The notes under the pieces were generated by a model, which worked only from the letters and a program-made list of their open reading frames with translations, was not told where the DNA came from and did no database searches. From an uncultured Bacillaceae bacterium (GTDB lineage: Bacteria > Bacillota > Bacilli > Bacillales > Bacillaceae_L), in contig CANMHG010000004.1 in the NCBI GenBank assembly GCA_947497585.1, forward strand, positions 62,001-126,000: a DNA stretch of 64,000 nt, read 5' to 3'. The translations under genes and the position numbers were made by a program. Shown here piece after piece: positions 35,417-44,437 of the stretch. The stretch's first letter is position 1, and each line of letters begins with the position of its first letter.

Positions 35417-35710
35417 ATGTTACATACACCACTAGGCCGCTTTAGAACCATGGGGTTTCTTGAAGGTGGTTCACTACTGTTTCTTGTCTTTATTGCCATG
35501 CCACTAAAGTATTTTTTAGACATGCCTCAAGTCGTCAGTGTTGTTGGCGCCATTCATGGTGGGCTATTCACTATATATGTATTTGTTATAGCCTATACAA
35601 CCTACAAAATACGTTGGTCATTAAAATGGGCTTTTAGTGCATTCATCGTAGCCTTTATTCCGTTTGGAAATATTGTTCTTGATTCACAGCTAAAAAAACA
35701 AAACTTCTAA
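35417..35710 (+). CDS. DUF3817 family membrane protein
   Basis: A 97-residue protein with three hydrophobic helices (about 14-30, 40-60, 68-88). The N-terminus GRFRTMGFLEGGSLLFLVFIAMPLKY and the central GAIHGGLFTIYV with His are characteristic of DUF3817 (YdzA-type) integral membrane proteins. Function is unknown. AGGAGG precedes the ATG, and a perfect terminator follows. Confidence 0.9.
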   Translation: MLHTPLGRFRTMGFLEGGSLLFLVFIAMPLKYFLDMPQVVSVVGAIHGGLFTIYVFVIAYTTYKIRWSLKWAFSAFIVAFIPFGNIVLDSQLKKQNF

Positions 35711-35712
35711 TT

Positions 35713-35744
35713 TACCTAGGATGTGTGTTCCTAGGTTTTTTTAT
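35713..35744 (+). terminator. Rho-independent terminator of the DUF3817 gene
   Basis: ACCTAGG and CCTAGGT form a perfect 7-bp stem, ATGTGTGTT loop, seven T. Confidence 0.88.
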
Positions 35745-35833
35745 TTTGTAAGGCCCAAACTTGCATGGACGTGTTACCTATAGTCATTTTTATTCATAGC
35801 ATGAATTGAATTAATAAAAGGAGGTATTTGACT

Positions 35834-36190
35834 ATGAATTATGAACAACTTATGAAAAAAAGACAGCATTGTTTAGCTCAAATGCAGGAGGCTTATACAA
35901 AATACTACAAAAACTATAATGAAATCATGCAATATGATTCAATGTTACAGCCATTATTACAAATGAATCCAACGACACAAATTAATCCTTATGTAAATGT
36001 AAGTCCGTATACACAAGTAAATCCAAGCTTAGAGGTAAACCCACAAACTCAAGTTAATCCATGGACACAAGTAAACCCAAGCTTAGAGGTAAACCCGCAA
36101 ACTCAGATTAATCCAAAACTATTCAGTGATTGGCAGATAAACCCATATATAAACTTTGATCCAGATTTTGATTTTAGTTTTGGGAAATAG
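35834..36190 (+). CDS. Low-complexity protein with NP hexapeptide repeats
   Basis: A 118-residue protein. Residues 1-40 are helical and Tyr/Met/Gln-rich. From about 46 to 96 there are at least eight hexads ending in V/I-N-P (TQVNPS, LEVNPQ, TQVNPW, TQVNPS, LEVNPQ, TQINPK), and the tail is Asp/Phe-rich. Such Asn-Pro repeats suggest an extended surface or coat protein. The start ATG at 35834 lies 9 bases after AAAGGAGGT; a TTG at 35828 is in frame. Part of the repeat is a recent DNA duplication (see 36011). The following gene encodes a papain-like protein. Confidence 0.8.
   Translation: MNYEQLMKKRQHCLAQMQEAYTKYYKNYNEIMQYDSMLQPLLQMNPTTQINPYVNVSPYTQVNPSLEVNPQTQVNPWTQVNPSLEVNPQTQINPKLFSDWQINPYINFDPDFDFSFGK
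36011..36114 (+). repeat. 54-bp direct repeat inside the NP-repeat gene
   Basis: Two copies starting at 36011 and 36065 differ at only a few bases over about 50 positions. The period of 54 (18 codons, three hexads) keeps the reading frame, so the gene can expand or contract by in-frame slippage. Confidence 0.85.
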
Positions 36191-36269
36191 TGGAGCCTAG
36201 AAAAATAAATCACGCTCTCACAGTTTAGGAATAAAATATCCTAGTTTAGGTTTTGTGGGAGGGAAAAGT

Positions 36270-37040
36270 ATGCAGCAGTATTTTAATGTGTTTTTGGAAG
36301 ACCGGAATATTAGGATCACTAATGCGGATGACAAGATTGATATTTTAAATATATCTGTATTTATTGATAATCAACATATTGGACATATGTCATTTGTTGA
36401 TAACCTTATCATTAATCCGAAAAATCGTTCAATTCAAAAGCTGCTTATTCAATCAGATGTGCTTGCGGACGGTCAGTTAAAGAGAATCTCTGAAACATAC
36501 AATATAGGAGATCTACGTTTTTCGGAACGTGATTCCTATTTCCAAGCCGGCGATATTCTTGTTGCCTGTGATAACTTAAATGGTCTTCCTTATGGGTATA
36601 TGGGTCACTCTGCTATGGTTGTAGATGAGAGCAGTATTATTGAAGGAGTAGTTACCAACCCGATTATTCGTAAGGTACCAATAGAAAACTTTTTTAATAA
36701 TCATAAATTGTTTTCACATTTTCGTCCGAAAAACAAAGAGATGGGTGAAAAAGCAGCTAAATATGCAATCAACTATTTAGAAACCTTTAACGAGAACAAG
36801 GAAAAAGGAATTGCAAAACCTATCTTTCTTTTTACCGTCAATACGCCTTTAGATGATGAATGGAACTATATCTATTGTTCAAAATTAATCTGGTTAAGTT
36901 ATTATTATGGAGCCGGTTATGAGTTTCCGAATGATCATTTATGGTTTGCACCAGAAGATTTATATACCAATTTAAAAGATAATCCTGATTTTGAGGTTAT
37001 GTATATACACCCGGATTTTGTTTTTTATATTGATGCATAA
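36270..37040 (+). CDS. YiiX/permuted papain-like cysteine amidase (NlpC/P60-related)
   Basis: A 256-residue protein. In its second half YFQAGDILVACD and YGYMGHSAMVVDE carry the conserved Asp and the catalytic His, and NYIYCSKLIWLSYY the catalytic Cys, in the circularly permuted order of YiiX/YaeF-type NlpC/P60 enzymes. The first 100 residues are unrecognised. The start at 36270 follows GGGAGGG by 6 bases; a GTG at 36255 is in frame. No signal peptide is visible, so an intracellular or spore-coat role is more likely than wall hydrolysis. Amide or lipid substrates are possible. Confidence 0.82.
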   Translation: MQQYFNVFLEDRNIRITNADDKIDILNISVFIDNQHIGHMSFVDNLIINPKNRSIQKLLIQSDVLADGQLKRISETYNIGDLRFSERDSYFQAGDILVACDNLNGLPYGYMGHSAMVVDESSIIEGVVTNPIIRKVPIENFFNNHKLFSHFRPKNKEMGEKAAKYAINYLETFNENKEKGIAKPIFLFTVNTPLDDEWNYIYCSKLIWLSYYYGAGYEFPNDHLWFAPEDLYTNLKDNPDFEVMYIHPDFVFYIDA

Positions 37041-37048
37041 GGTAAGTA

Positions 37049-37078
37049 GTAGACATCCAATGGGGTGTCTTTTTTTTG
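37049..37078 (+). terminator. Rho-independent terminator
   Basis: AGACATCC pairs with GGGGTGTCT (T-G step), then eight T. Confidence 0.82.
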
Positions 37079-37214
37079 TGGTGTGACTTATTTGTAATTC
37101 TAAAATGTAAATACTATGTAAATTTTGGAAGAATTACTAATTAATAGGTGTATTTTCCTGAAAAATGTATATAATTAGTCCTTGGGTGCAAATTTATAAC
37201 ATGTTGATAGTATA

Positions 37215-37230
37215 TAAGACTTAGGTCTTA
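37215..37230 (+). promoter_or_regulatory. Palindrome TAAGAC-TTAG-GTCTTA upstream of the RND gene
   Basis: A perfect 6-bp inverted repeat with a four-base centre lies about 24 bases before the RND ATG, next to TATATA that may be the -10. It is a plausible operator for a local regulator, but no regulator gene is adjacent. Confidence 0.45.
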
Positions 37231-37253
37231 GAAACTATCAAGAGGAGGATATT

Positions 37254-40200
37254 ATGAACTGGCTTAACTTTATTGTTAAGAGAAAAATTTTAGTAGGTTT
37301 GATGGTTGTATTTGTTATTATTCTTGGATACTACTCAATATTGAAACTAGATAAAGAGCTATTGCCGTCTGTACAATTTGACGAAGCCTATGTAGAAATT
37401 GGGGCAGGTGAAATGTCTGCTATTGAGGTAGAGCGAACAATAACAACTCCATTAGAAAGTCAAATTCAGTCAATTGAGGGAGTTGAAGGTGTTAGCTCTA
37501 CAACAAATATTGGTAGAACCTCGATTCAAGTCATGTTTGAACGTGGACGTGGAGAAGAGCTTTTTAAAGAAGTAGAGTCGATTGTGAATACTTCAACTGC
37601 AAACATGGCTGGGGTAAAAGATGTATTTGCAGGACAAATCGGAACAAGTCAAAGTTATGAATTCTTTATGGATGTTTCTGGCGGAAGTATGGAAGAGATG
37701 ACAGCTTTTGCAAAAGATGTGATTGAACCAAGACTTGAAGCATTACCAGAAGTGCGTGATGTGTCACTTTCAGGCTTAGTTGAACATGAAGTTTCAATTG
37801 AGTTTAGTCGTGAGAAAATGCTTGAAAAAGGTCTTGATATTACATATGTAATCGGTGCGATACAACAAGGAAACAGTGAAGCAACATTAGGTGAATTAAG
37901 TGGAGATAAGGACTCACCTTCGCTACGTTGGAGTTCGAAACTAGAAACTATCGATGATGTAAAGAACATTAAAATTCCAACACAAAGCGGCTTTATTGAC
38001 TTAGAAGAAGTAGCGAAAGTTTCACTAATTCCTTTAGAGAGCTCATCTTCTGTTTGGAAAAATGGATCAAAGGATTTTGTCTTTATTCAAGTTGGTCGTA
38101 GCTCAGAGTATACTCAGATTGAAATGGCAGAAGCGATTCGTGCTGAGATTCAACAGATTCGTGATGAAAATATTATTACTGGCTTTGAATTAACAGAAAT
38201 GGTTGCTCAAGCAGATTATGTGAAGGAATCGATTGACGGTGTAACAAGTAATATTCTTATTGGTGGTATTATTGCGGTAGTGATTTTATTGTTATTCCTT
38301 AGAAACATAAGAGCAACATTTATCGTAGGTCTAACAATTCCGACATCTGTTTTACTAACGTTTTCTGCGATGTGGATCTTTGACTATAGCTTTAATCTAT
38401 TAACCCTTATTGGACTTGGGTTAGGTATTGGAATGATGGTTGACTCGGCCATTGTTATTTTAGAATCGATTTACCGTAAAAAAGAACAAGGGCTGGATAA
38501 ATTTGCAGCAGTAATTGAAGGTACAAAAGAGGTAGCAACTGCAGTTATTGCTTCTATGTTAACAACTATTGTTGTTTTCCTTCCAATTGGATTACTTGGT
38601 GGGGAAATGGGAACCTTCATGATCATGCTATCAGCTGTTGTGGCAATTACATTAATTAGCTCAGTGGTTGTATCATTTACATTAATCCCTTCTTTATCAG
38701 AAAACTTTTTAAAGCTTGGAAAGAAAAAGAATGAGAAGAAAGCAGGTCCATTATTACGTTACTATAGTGGTATTGTTTCTTGGACTGTTAAGAAAAAGCG
38801 TTATAGCTTTGCAGTTATTGGTCTGTTTTTCCTAATGTTTGCAGGGTCACTTGCACTCGTTACGAAAATTCCTATGACGATTATGCCAGATATGTTAAAC
38901 CGCTATGCAGAGGTAATGGTTACTGTAGAAACAGGTTTATCAACTGAAGAAAAAGAAGAATTAATCTCAGAGATGAATGAAACGCTATCTCGGGTTCAGG
39001 ATGTAGAAACAAACTATGTTATGGATATGGGAACAATGCTTTACACCATCATTAATATGACGAAGGGTGATGAGATTACCCGAGAGCAAAAAGAAGTGAA
39101 CGAGGAAATTATGCGTTCTTTACGTGACTTAAAAGAGAATTATCCACTTAAAGATGCACAGGCTGCAATGTCAGCTGGAGGTGGTTCTCCAGTTCAAGTG
39201 AATATCTCCGGTGATAGCTTTGAAGAACTTCAAACGATCGCTAATGATTTTATAACTGAATTAAGCGATATTGAAGGGATTGTAGCTGTAACTAATTCAA
39301 TTGAACGAACATCGATTGAACAAGTGATTGAATTAAACAAAAGTGAGATTGAAAAAGCAGGTCTTACTGAGCCACAAATTAAACAATTTATCGAGCAAAG
39401 CTTTTTATCAATGCCTTTAGGTGAAATGATAATAGATGAAGAAAATGTACCTTTGATGGTTAAATGGGACGAAAAAATTGAAAAACAGACTGAACTATTA
39501 GACTTGAAAATCCCGACAGCTAGTGGTGAAGAGTCATTATCAACATTTATTAAGTTAAAAAGTGTAAATACACCAAATCAAATTACACATAATGACGGAG
39601 AGCGATTTATTTCCATTTCAGCTGATATTGAAGGGAAAGACTTAGGAGCCATCAATCGAGAGGTTTCAAAACTGATTGAAGAATTCAATGCTCCATCAGG
39701 CTACACTGTATCTGTTGCTGGTGACTTAGAGCAACAGCAGGAATTAATGAAAGAAATGCTATTAGTCTTAGGGCTTGCGATATTCTTAGTTTACTTTGTA
39801 ATGGCAGTTCAGTTTAATCACTTAATACACCCAATTGTTGTAATGTCTGTTATCCCAATGACAATTGTCGGCGTTATTTTAGGATTAGTTATTACTGGGC
39901 GTGAGTTAAGCATCATGTCAGGAATGGGTGTTATCATGTTAATTGGTATTGTATTAAACAATGCCATCCTACTCATTGATCGAACAAATCAGCTTAGACG
40001 TGAAGGCTATTCAGTAGCAGATGCACTAGTTGAAGCTGGTGAAAATCGTATCCGTCCAATTTTAATGACAACACTAACAACAGTTGGTGGAATGCTTCCA
40101 TTAGCGTTAGCTTCAGGAACTTCAGGTAACTATCAAGCACCAATGGCAACGGTTATTATTTCGGGGTTATTATTTGCAACCTTAATAACACTAGTACTAA

Positions 40201-40304
40201 TTCCAGCATCATATCGTCTTTTTGACTCTTTAGGTAAGATTGGGAAAAGAAGACGTAAAAAAGAAAAGGTTTCAACTGAAGAGGTAACGGAACAAGCAAG
40301 TTAG
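37254..40304 (+). CDS. RND-family efflux transporter, SwrC/AcrB-like
   Basis: A 1016-residue inner-membrane exporter. The N-terminus matches the first helix (WLNFIVKRKILVGLMVVFVI), residues about 30-330 the first periplasmic-type porter domain, helices 2-6 follow (GGIIAVVILLLFLRN; LIGLGLGIGMMVDSAIVILE includes the proton-relay Asp), and the second half repeats the plan (MGVIMLIGIVLNNAILLIDR). The Gram-positive member of this shape is SwrC/YerP of B. subtilis, which aids surfactin resistance and swarming; homology to it is the working assumption. AGAGGAGG lies before the ATG. Confidence 0.92.
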   Translation: MNWLNFIVKRKILVGLMVVFVIILGYYSILKLDKELLPSVQFDEAYVEIGAGEMSAIEVERTITTPLESQIQSIEGVEGVSSTTNIGRTSIQVMFERGRGEELFKEVESIVNTSTANMAGVKDVFAGQIGTSQSYEFFMDVSGGSMEEMTAFAKDVIEPRLEALPEVRDVSLSGLVEHEVSIEFSREKMLEKGLDITYVIGAIQQGNSEATLGELSGDKDSPSLRWSSKLETIDDVKNIKIPTQSGFIDLEEVAKVSLIPLESSSSVWKNGSKDFVFIQVGRSSEYTQIEMAEAIRAEIQQIRDENIITGFELTEMVAQADYVKESIDGVTSNILIGGIIAVVILLLFLRNIRATFIVGLTIPTSVLLTFSAMWIFDYSFNLLTLIGLGLGIGMMVDSAIVILESIYRKKEQGLDKFAAVIEGTKEVATAVIASMLTTIVVFLPIGLLGGEMGTFMIMLSAVVAITLISSVVVSFTLIPSLSENFLKLGKKKNEKKAGPLLRYYSGIVSWTVKKKRYSFAVIGLFFLMFAGSLALVTKIPMTIMPDMLNRYAEVMVTVETGLSTEEKEELISEMNETLSRVQDVETNYVMDMGTMLYTIINMTKGDEITREQKEVNEEIMRSLRDLKENYPLKDAQAAMSAGGGSPVQVNISGDSFEELQTIANDFITELSDIEGIVAVTNSIERTSIEQVIELNKSEIEKAGLTEPQIKQFIEQSFLSMPLGEMIIDEENVPLMVKWDEKIEKQTELLDLKIPTASGEESLSTFIKLKSVNTPNQITHNDGERFISISADIEGKDLGAINREVSKLIEEFNAPSGYTVSVAGDLEQQQELMKEMLLVLGLAIFLVYFVMAVQFNHLIHPIVVMSVIPMTIVGVILGLVITGRELSIMSGMGVIMLIGIVLNNAILLIDRTNQLRREGYSVADALVEAGENRIRPILMTTLTTVGGMLPLALASGTSGNYQAPMATVIISGLLFATLITLVLIPASYRLFDSLGKIGKRRRKKEKVSTEEVTEQAS

Positions 40305-40315
40305 ATTAGAGTTAG

Positions 40316-40350
40316 ACCCCTACACAGCTGTTAATGTGTAGGGTTTTTTT
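40316..40350 (+). terminator. Rho-independent terminator of the RND gene
   Basis: ACCCCTACACA pairs with TGTGTAGGGT (one bulge), then seven T. Confidence 0.87.
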
Positions 40351-40427
40351 GTATTTATGAAACAAGGACTTGATAATTTGAAACACACTAGCCGCAAGAT
40401 CACATAAGCATCCGCGGAACTACTAAA

Positions 40428-40613
40428 TAGGCGGAGGATTTCCGTCTATTTAGTAAAAATCCTTGATAATAGCTAAAATAGACGGAGAAATTCCGCCTAT
40501 TTACTCAAAAAGTGTTAAAATTATTTATTTTTAATGATATAATCGGAAAATTTTCCCTTATTTACCCCGAAATGAGCTTCTTTGATAAAATAAGCGGAAA
40601 ACCTCCGCCTATT
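40428..40613. repeat. Array of GGCGGA/TCCGCC palindromes
   Basis: Four imperfect palindromes of about 22 bases, type TAGGCGGA-TTTCCGTCTA, start near 40428, 40479, 40538 and 40590 (CGGA at 40432, 40483, 40544, 40595). The left CGGA positions are 51, 61 and 51 apart, close to whole helical turns. The flanks are AT-rich and not conserved. The third unit is degenerate. This fills the gap before the EamA gene; no gene was seen in it. Confidence 0.72.
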
Positions 40614-40638
40614 TACATTTTGCATTTCATAAGAGAAC

Positions 40639-41538
40639 CTACGAAGAGGAGGGTTGTTTTTGTGCTCTATTACTCCGCTTATCTTCCATTGATAGCATAA
40701 AAATCGAAACAACTAAAACAATGGCCCCAACTGTATTTTGCACCGTTATTTCAATCGGGAAGAAAGGATACGAAATGATCGCTAAAAGCAATGGGCTAAA
40801 TGCTCTTGTGACATTAGCGATAGAAAAACGTAAATATTTTAGGGCCTCGTATAATAGTATTGTCCCACCAAATCCTGCAAAAAGCGAAGATAGTATGATA
40901 AAGCCCACACCCTCTAAATGAAACTCACCTTCTACTAATTCACCCGATACAATGCTATAACCGAAAATGATAAGGAACGTCATAGAGTTATTTGTAAAAA
41001 GAATTGAATTTGAACTTTTTGAAGCTGACATCGTTTTCTTGATAAATACATTCGTTAGAGCGAAAAAGAATGTATAAAGTACAGCAAATGTAGTACCTAG
41101 TAACTGCTCTCGAAAGTTACCTCCTTTATCTACAAATAAAAATACTCCAAGGATCGCGATAATAATAAACATCATTTCACGCTTAGACATTCTTTCTTTT
41201 AAAAGAAAGACAGACAATAATACGGCAAAGACAGTATAAAAGCGCCCGATAAAGCCGATTTCAACTGGTGAAAGAAAATTGATACTGAGAAACATAAAGA
41301 TGACTCCTAGTGAGTTAAAAACTGCAAGAAGAAGTATACTTTTTTCAAAATATAGAGTAACAGGTTGTCTAGTGATAATTCCATAAATAAAACTGGCAAT
41401 TATAATGGTTAGCGCATTTATTAGTGCTGCTTTTGCTGGTGGCATTTCTAAAAGTCCAAATTTGGAAAAAAGTGGGCCTAACGCCACCATTAATACAGAT
41501 AAGAGATTATATAAATGTCCTTTTTGTAAATCACTCAC
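40639..41538 (-). CDS. EamA/DMT-family transporter (first)
   Basis: A 299-residue protein with ten hydrophobic helices in two EamA repeats (about 10-135 and 145-285). FLSPVEIGFIGRFYTVFAVLLSVFLLKERM spans the typical helix 4 with the conserved ERM end. Members export amino acids, riboflavin or other metabolites; the substrate is unknown. The start is GTG behind AAAGGGGTT. The second EamA gene (44438) is only distantly similar. Confidence 0.88.
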   Translation of the reverse strand: MSDLQKGHLYNLLSVLMVALGPLFSKFGLLEMPPAKAALINALTIIIASFIYGIITRQPVTLYFEKSILLLAVFNSLGVIFMFLSINFLSPVEIGFIGRFYTVFAVLLSVFLLKERMSKREMMFIIIAILGVFLFVDKGGNFREQLLGTTFAVLYTFFFALTNVFIKKTMSASKSSNSILFTNNSMTFLIIFGYSIVSGELVEGEFHLEGVGFIILSSLFAGFGGTILLYEALKYLRFSIANVTRAFSPLLLAIISYPFFPIEITVQNTVGAIVLVVSIFMLSMEDKRSNRAQKQPSSS

Positions 41539-41644
41539 GGTTAAAACCCCTTTTAGTTTTGTATAGTATTTATTTTAAATAGAAAAAGGGGAATAAAAAG
41601 TGTAAATTAGATGTAGTTATTTCACCTTTTATTTGGAGGGTATC

Positions 41645-43366
41645 ATGAAACTAATTGAGTACTACATACGACTGTTTATGACAGCAGCAAATGGAGAAGT
41701 TTTTCGTTCTATTAAAATGACACGAACTCAAGTTAGTCAAGTATTAGAATGTACGGAACGAAATGCCATTCTTGTTTTAACTAAAATGGAAGAGAATCAT
41801 TGGATAAAAAGAGAAGCAGGGAGAGGAAGAGGAAATCTATCCACCATTACATTTCTTAAAACGGTTGATCAGATGCTTGAGGAACTCGACAAAGTTGAGC
41901 TTAACCAAAGTGACATTGAAAATATAATAACTATATTAAAGGGCAACGAAGCACTGGTTCAAACCTTTCTTTCGCGTTTATTTGGAGTTAGAAATAGAGA
42001 GGGGCAAGCAGAATTCGAGTATTTACGGATACCTTATTTCCGTTCACTTTATTCTCTAATTCCTACTGATGCACTGAGGCAATTAGAGCAGCATTTGGTC
42101 CAACAAATCTTCAATACGTTAGTAATTTATAACGAAGAAAAGCAGAAGGTAGAGCCTTGTCTATCACATTATTGGGAGAGAGACGAACTTGGAAAAAGAT
42201 GGACTTTTTATTTGCGAAAAGGAGTAGTATTCCATAATGGAAAATACCTAGAGGCAGAGGATGTGGAATTTACCTTTCAGCAGATAACAACATCTTCTAC
42301 ACAGTGGATGGTTTGGCATTTAGAATCAGTCATTTCAATTGGAAAACATGTAATACAGTTTAACTTTGCTGAGTCAGTTTACAATTGGGATTTACTATTG
42401 TGTTCCGCAAGTTGTTCTATTGTTCCATTGCATTATGGAGATCTTACAAAGGAAGAATTTGCAGTAAAACCAATAGGGACAGGTCCATACAAAATAAAAG
42501 AACATATCTCTAATCAATTGCATCTTTCCGTTCATCAGGAGTACTTCCAAGAACGAGCTCACCTTGATGAAATTATGCTAATCGTATTACCATCCATTGA
42601 AAAATTTTTAAATGTTTATGAAATGGAGCAGGAGCCCCTGGCTTACCTTCCATTCATTACAGCGGAAAATAGGGAAAAAGAGTATCATTCAATTGAAAGA
42701 ACACATATCACGATGAAGTATCTTTGTTGGAATGGTATAAAGAGAGACGATAAGAAGATGCAATCGTTAAGGACAAAAGTAGCATCATTGATCAATAAAG
42801 ATAAAATGATTCAAGACTTGGGCTACCCAAGGTATAAACCAAGTAATTCATTTTTAGATGCCAAGCATAATGTATTGATTGAATCAGAACCTTTTGTACA
42901 AGAGGAACCACTTTTGCTAATGACCTATCAACTCCCACCAAATATTGATGATTGTCAGTGGATACAAAAGGAATGTGAACAAAATGGAATTAATGTGGAA
43001 CTTGAAGTGGTTTCATTTGAACGCTTCTTAACTGAATCTAATCGTGCAGATTTTGTTTTAGGTGAGTATATAAAAGAAGATGCTGAGGAAGTGGGACTAT
43101 TAAATCTCTTTCTTTCAAAGAAGAGCATAATTCGCAATATAATGAGGGGAGATAATATCAATATTGGTAAGATTTTAAGTACAAATGAAAAAGCAGAACG
43201 ATATCGTTTACTAAAAGAAATAGAAAATGAGTATGTAGAAAGTGGATTGCTAGTCCCTCTGTATTCTACGTATCAACAGGCTGTACATCACGAGAACCTA
43301 ATGGGCACCTCTCTAAATAATGTTGGATTTGTACCTTTCAAGGATTTGTTTTATCGAAAAGTGTAG
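41645..43366 (+). CDS. SgrR-like regulator with substrate-binding-protein domain
   Basis: A 573-residue protein. Residues about 1-110 form a winged-helix of SgrR_N type (TRTQVSQVLECTERNAILVL, GRGRGNLST). Residues about 150-570 resemble the SBP_bac_5 oligopeptide-binding fold without signal peptide (WTFYLRKGVVFHNGKYLEAEDVEFTF; PIGTGPYKIKE). Enterobacterial SgrR senses sugar-phosphate stress; Bacillus relatives sit beside exporters and may sense small ligands. It is divergent from the EamA gene at 40639 (106-base gap), so it may control that exporter. The start at 41645 follows GGAGGG. Confidence 0.85.
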   Translation: MKLIEYYIRLFMTAANGEVFRSIKMTRTQVSQVLECTERNAILVLTKMEENHWIKREAGRGRGNLSTITFLKTVDQMLEELDKVELNQSDIENIITILKGNEALVQTFLSRLFGVRNREGQAEFEYLRIPYFRSLYSLIPTDALRQLEQHLVQQIFNTLVIYNEEKQKVEPCLSHYWERDELGKRWTFYLRKGVVFHNGKYLEAEDVEFTFQQITTSSTQWMVWHLESVISIGKHVIQFNFAESVYNWDLLLCSASCSIVPLHYGDLTKEEFAVKPIGTGPYKIKEHISNQLHLSVHQEYFQERAHLDEIMLIVLPSIEKFLNVYEMEQEPLAYLPFITAENREKEYHSIERTHITMKYLCWNGIKRDDKKMQSLRTKVASLINKDKMIQDLGYPRYKPSNSFLDAKHNVLIESEPFVQEEPLLLMTYQLPPNIDDCQWIQKECEQNGINVELEVVSFERFLTESNRADFVLGEYIKEDAEEVGLLNLFLSKKSIIRNIMRGDNINIGKILSTNEKAERYRLLKEIENEYVESGLLVPLYSTYQQAVHHENLMGTSLNNVGFVPFKDLFYRKV

Positions 43367-43436
43367 AGGTATTTTTTAACTGGTAAAGAATATCATAAGG
43401 AAAATAAAATGAGAATTTTGGGAGAGGGAAAAGTTA

Positions 43437-44380
43437 GTGGACTTTGAATTGCTTCAAAAATCGTTTAAAAAAGAAAAAATTAATACAACCTTAATCAGCC
43501 AAGACGACAATGTCGTTTTTGAGTATTACAAGAATTCAAAGCAAAAGGATAAGCTACATAAAATCAACTCTTGTACCAAAAGTGTTATGTCTATCTTAAT
43601 TGGAATAGCTATTGAACAAAAGTACTTAGAGTCAGTTAATGTTCCAGTTCATCAATATTTTCCACATTTGTTTAGGGAGCAAGAAGACAAACGGAAAATG
43701 GATATAACGATTTATCATCTGTTAACAATGACAGATGGCTTGGATTTCCCGGAATTCGGGGAGTGGAATTGTTTTGCTCCAATGGTTTATCACCATGATA
43801 TCGTTATATCGTTAAATTTGTCATTGACCGTCCGATGATTCATCCTGTTGGAACACATATGAATTATAGTTCGGGAGCATCTCATATTTTATCTGCAATT
43901 TTACAACAGTTGACGAAAATGAAAACAGAGGAATTTGCAAAGAAGTATTTGTTTAAACCACTAGTCATCGAAAAGTACCAATGGTATACCGACCGTATGG
44001 GCATTAACAAAGGTGGAGATGGGCTGGTTTTGCAAGTAGCGGATATGTTGAAGCTTGGCCAAATGATGCTGCAAAAAGGGGAGTACAATGGTAAGAGAAT
44101 ACTTTCAGAAGATTGGATAAAGGAAGCAACAACTCCTAACTTAGTAACCTATGAAAATATCGGCCATTATGGGATGCATTGGTGGGTTAGTAAGATTAAT
44201 AGTAAAGAAGATTTCAGCGAAAGCAATTCCTTTTATTTTGCACTAGGGTTTGGTGGACAATATATAATTGTTTTACCTAAAACAAACATGGTTATAGCTG
44301 TTACGAGTGATATTTATGATGATAGTCTAAAACCACTACGAATTTTGCGGAATGTTTTGTTTGATGAAATAGTAAATTAA
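43437..44380 (+). pseudogene. Serine beta-lactamase-fold hydrolase, frameshifted by an 8-bp duplication
   Basis: One gene is split over two frames. The first part (43437-43838, GTG start behind GGGAGAGGG) holds the catalytic SCTK (S-x-x-K) motif; the second (43835-44380) holds NYSSGASH (Tyr of the YxN-equivalent) and GFGGQYI. The break is the perfect tandem ATATCGTT ATATCGTT at 43798-43813; removing one copy restores HHDIVKFVIDRPMIHP across the junction. The family includes penicillin-binding and esterase enzymes. It may be inactive, or phase-variable by slippage. Confidence 0.85.
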
Positions 44381-44390
44381 TAAACAATAA

Positions 44391-44422
44391 ATTAGCGCTA
44401 AGAATAAAGTTCTTAGCGCTGT
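44391..44422. terminator. Inverted repeat, possible terminator between convergent genes
   Basis: AGCGCTAAGA and TCTTAGCGCT form a perfect 10-bp stem around ATAAAGT. T runs are short on both sides. Confidence 0.55.
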
Positions 44423-44437
44423 GAAATATATATTCGT

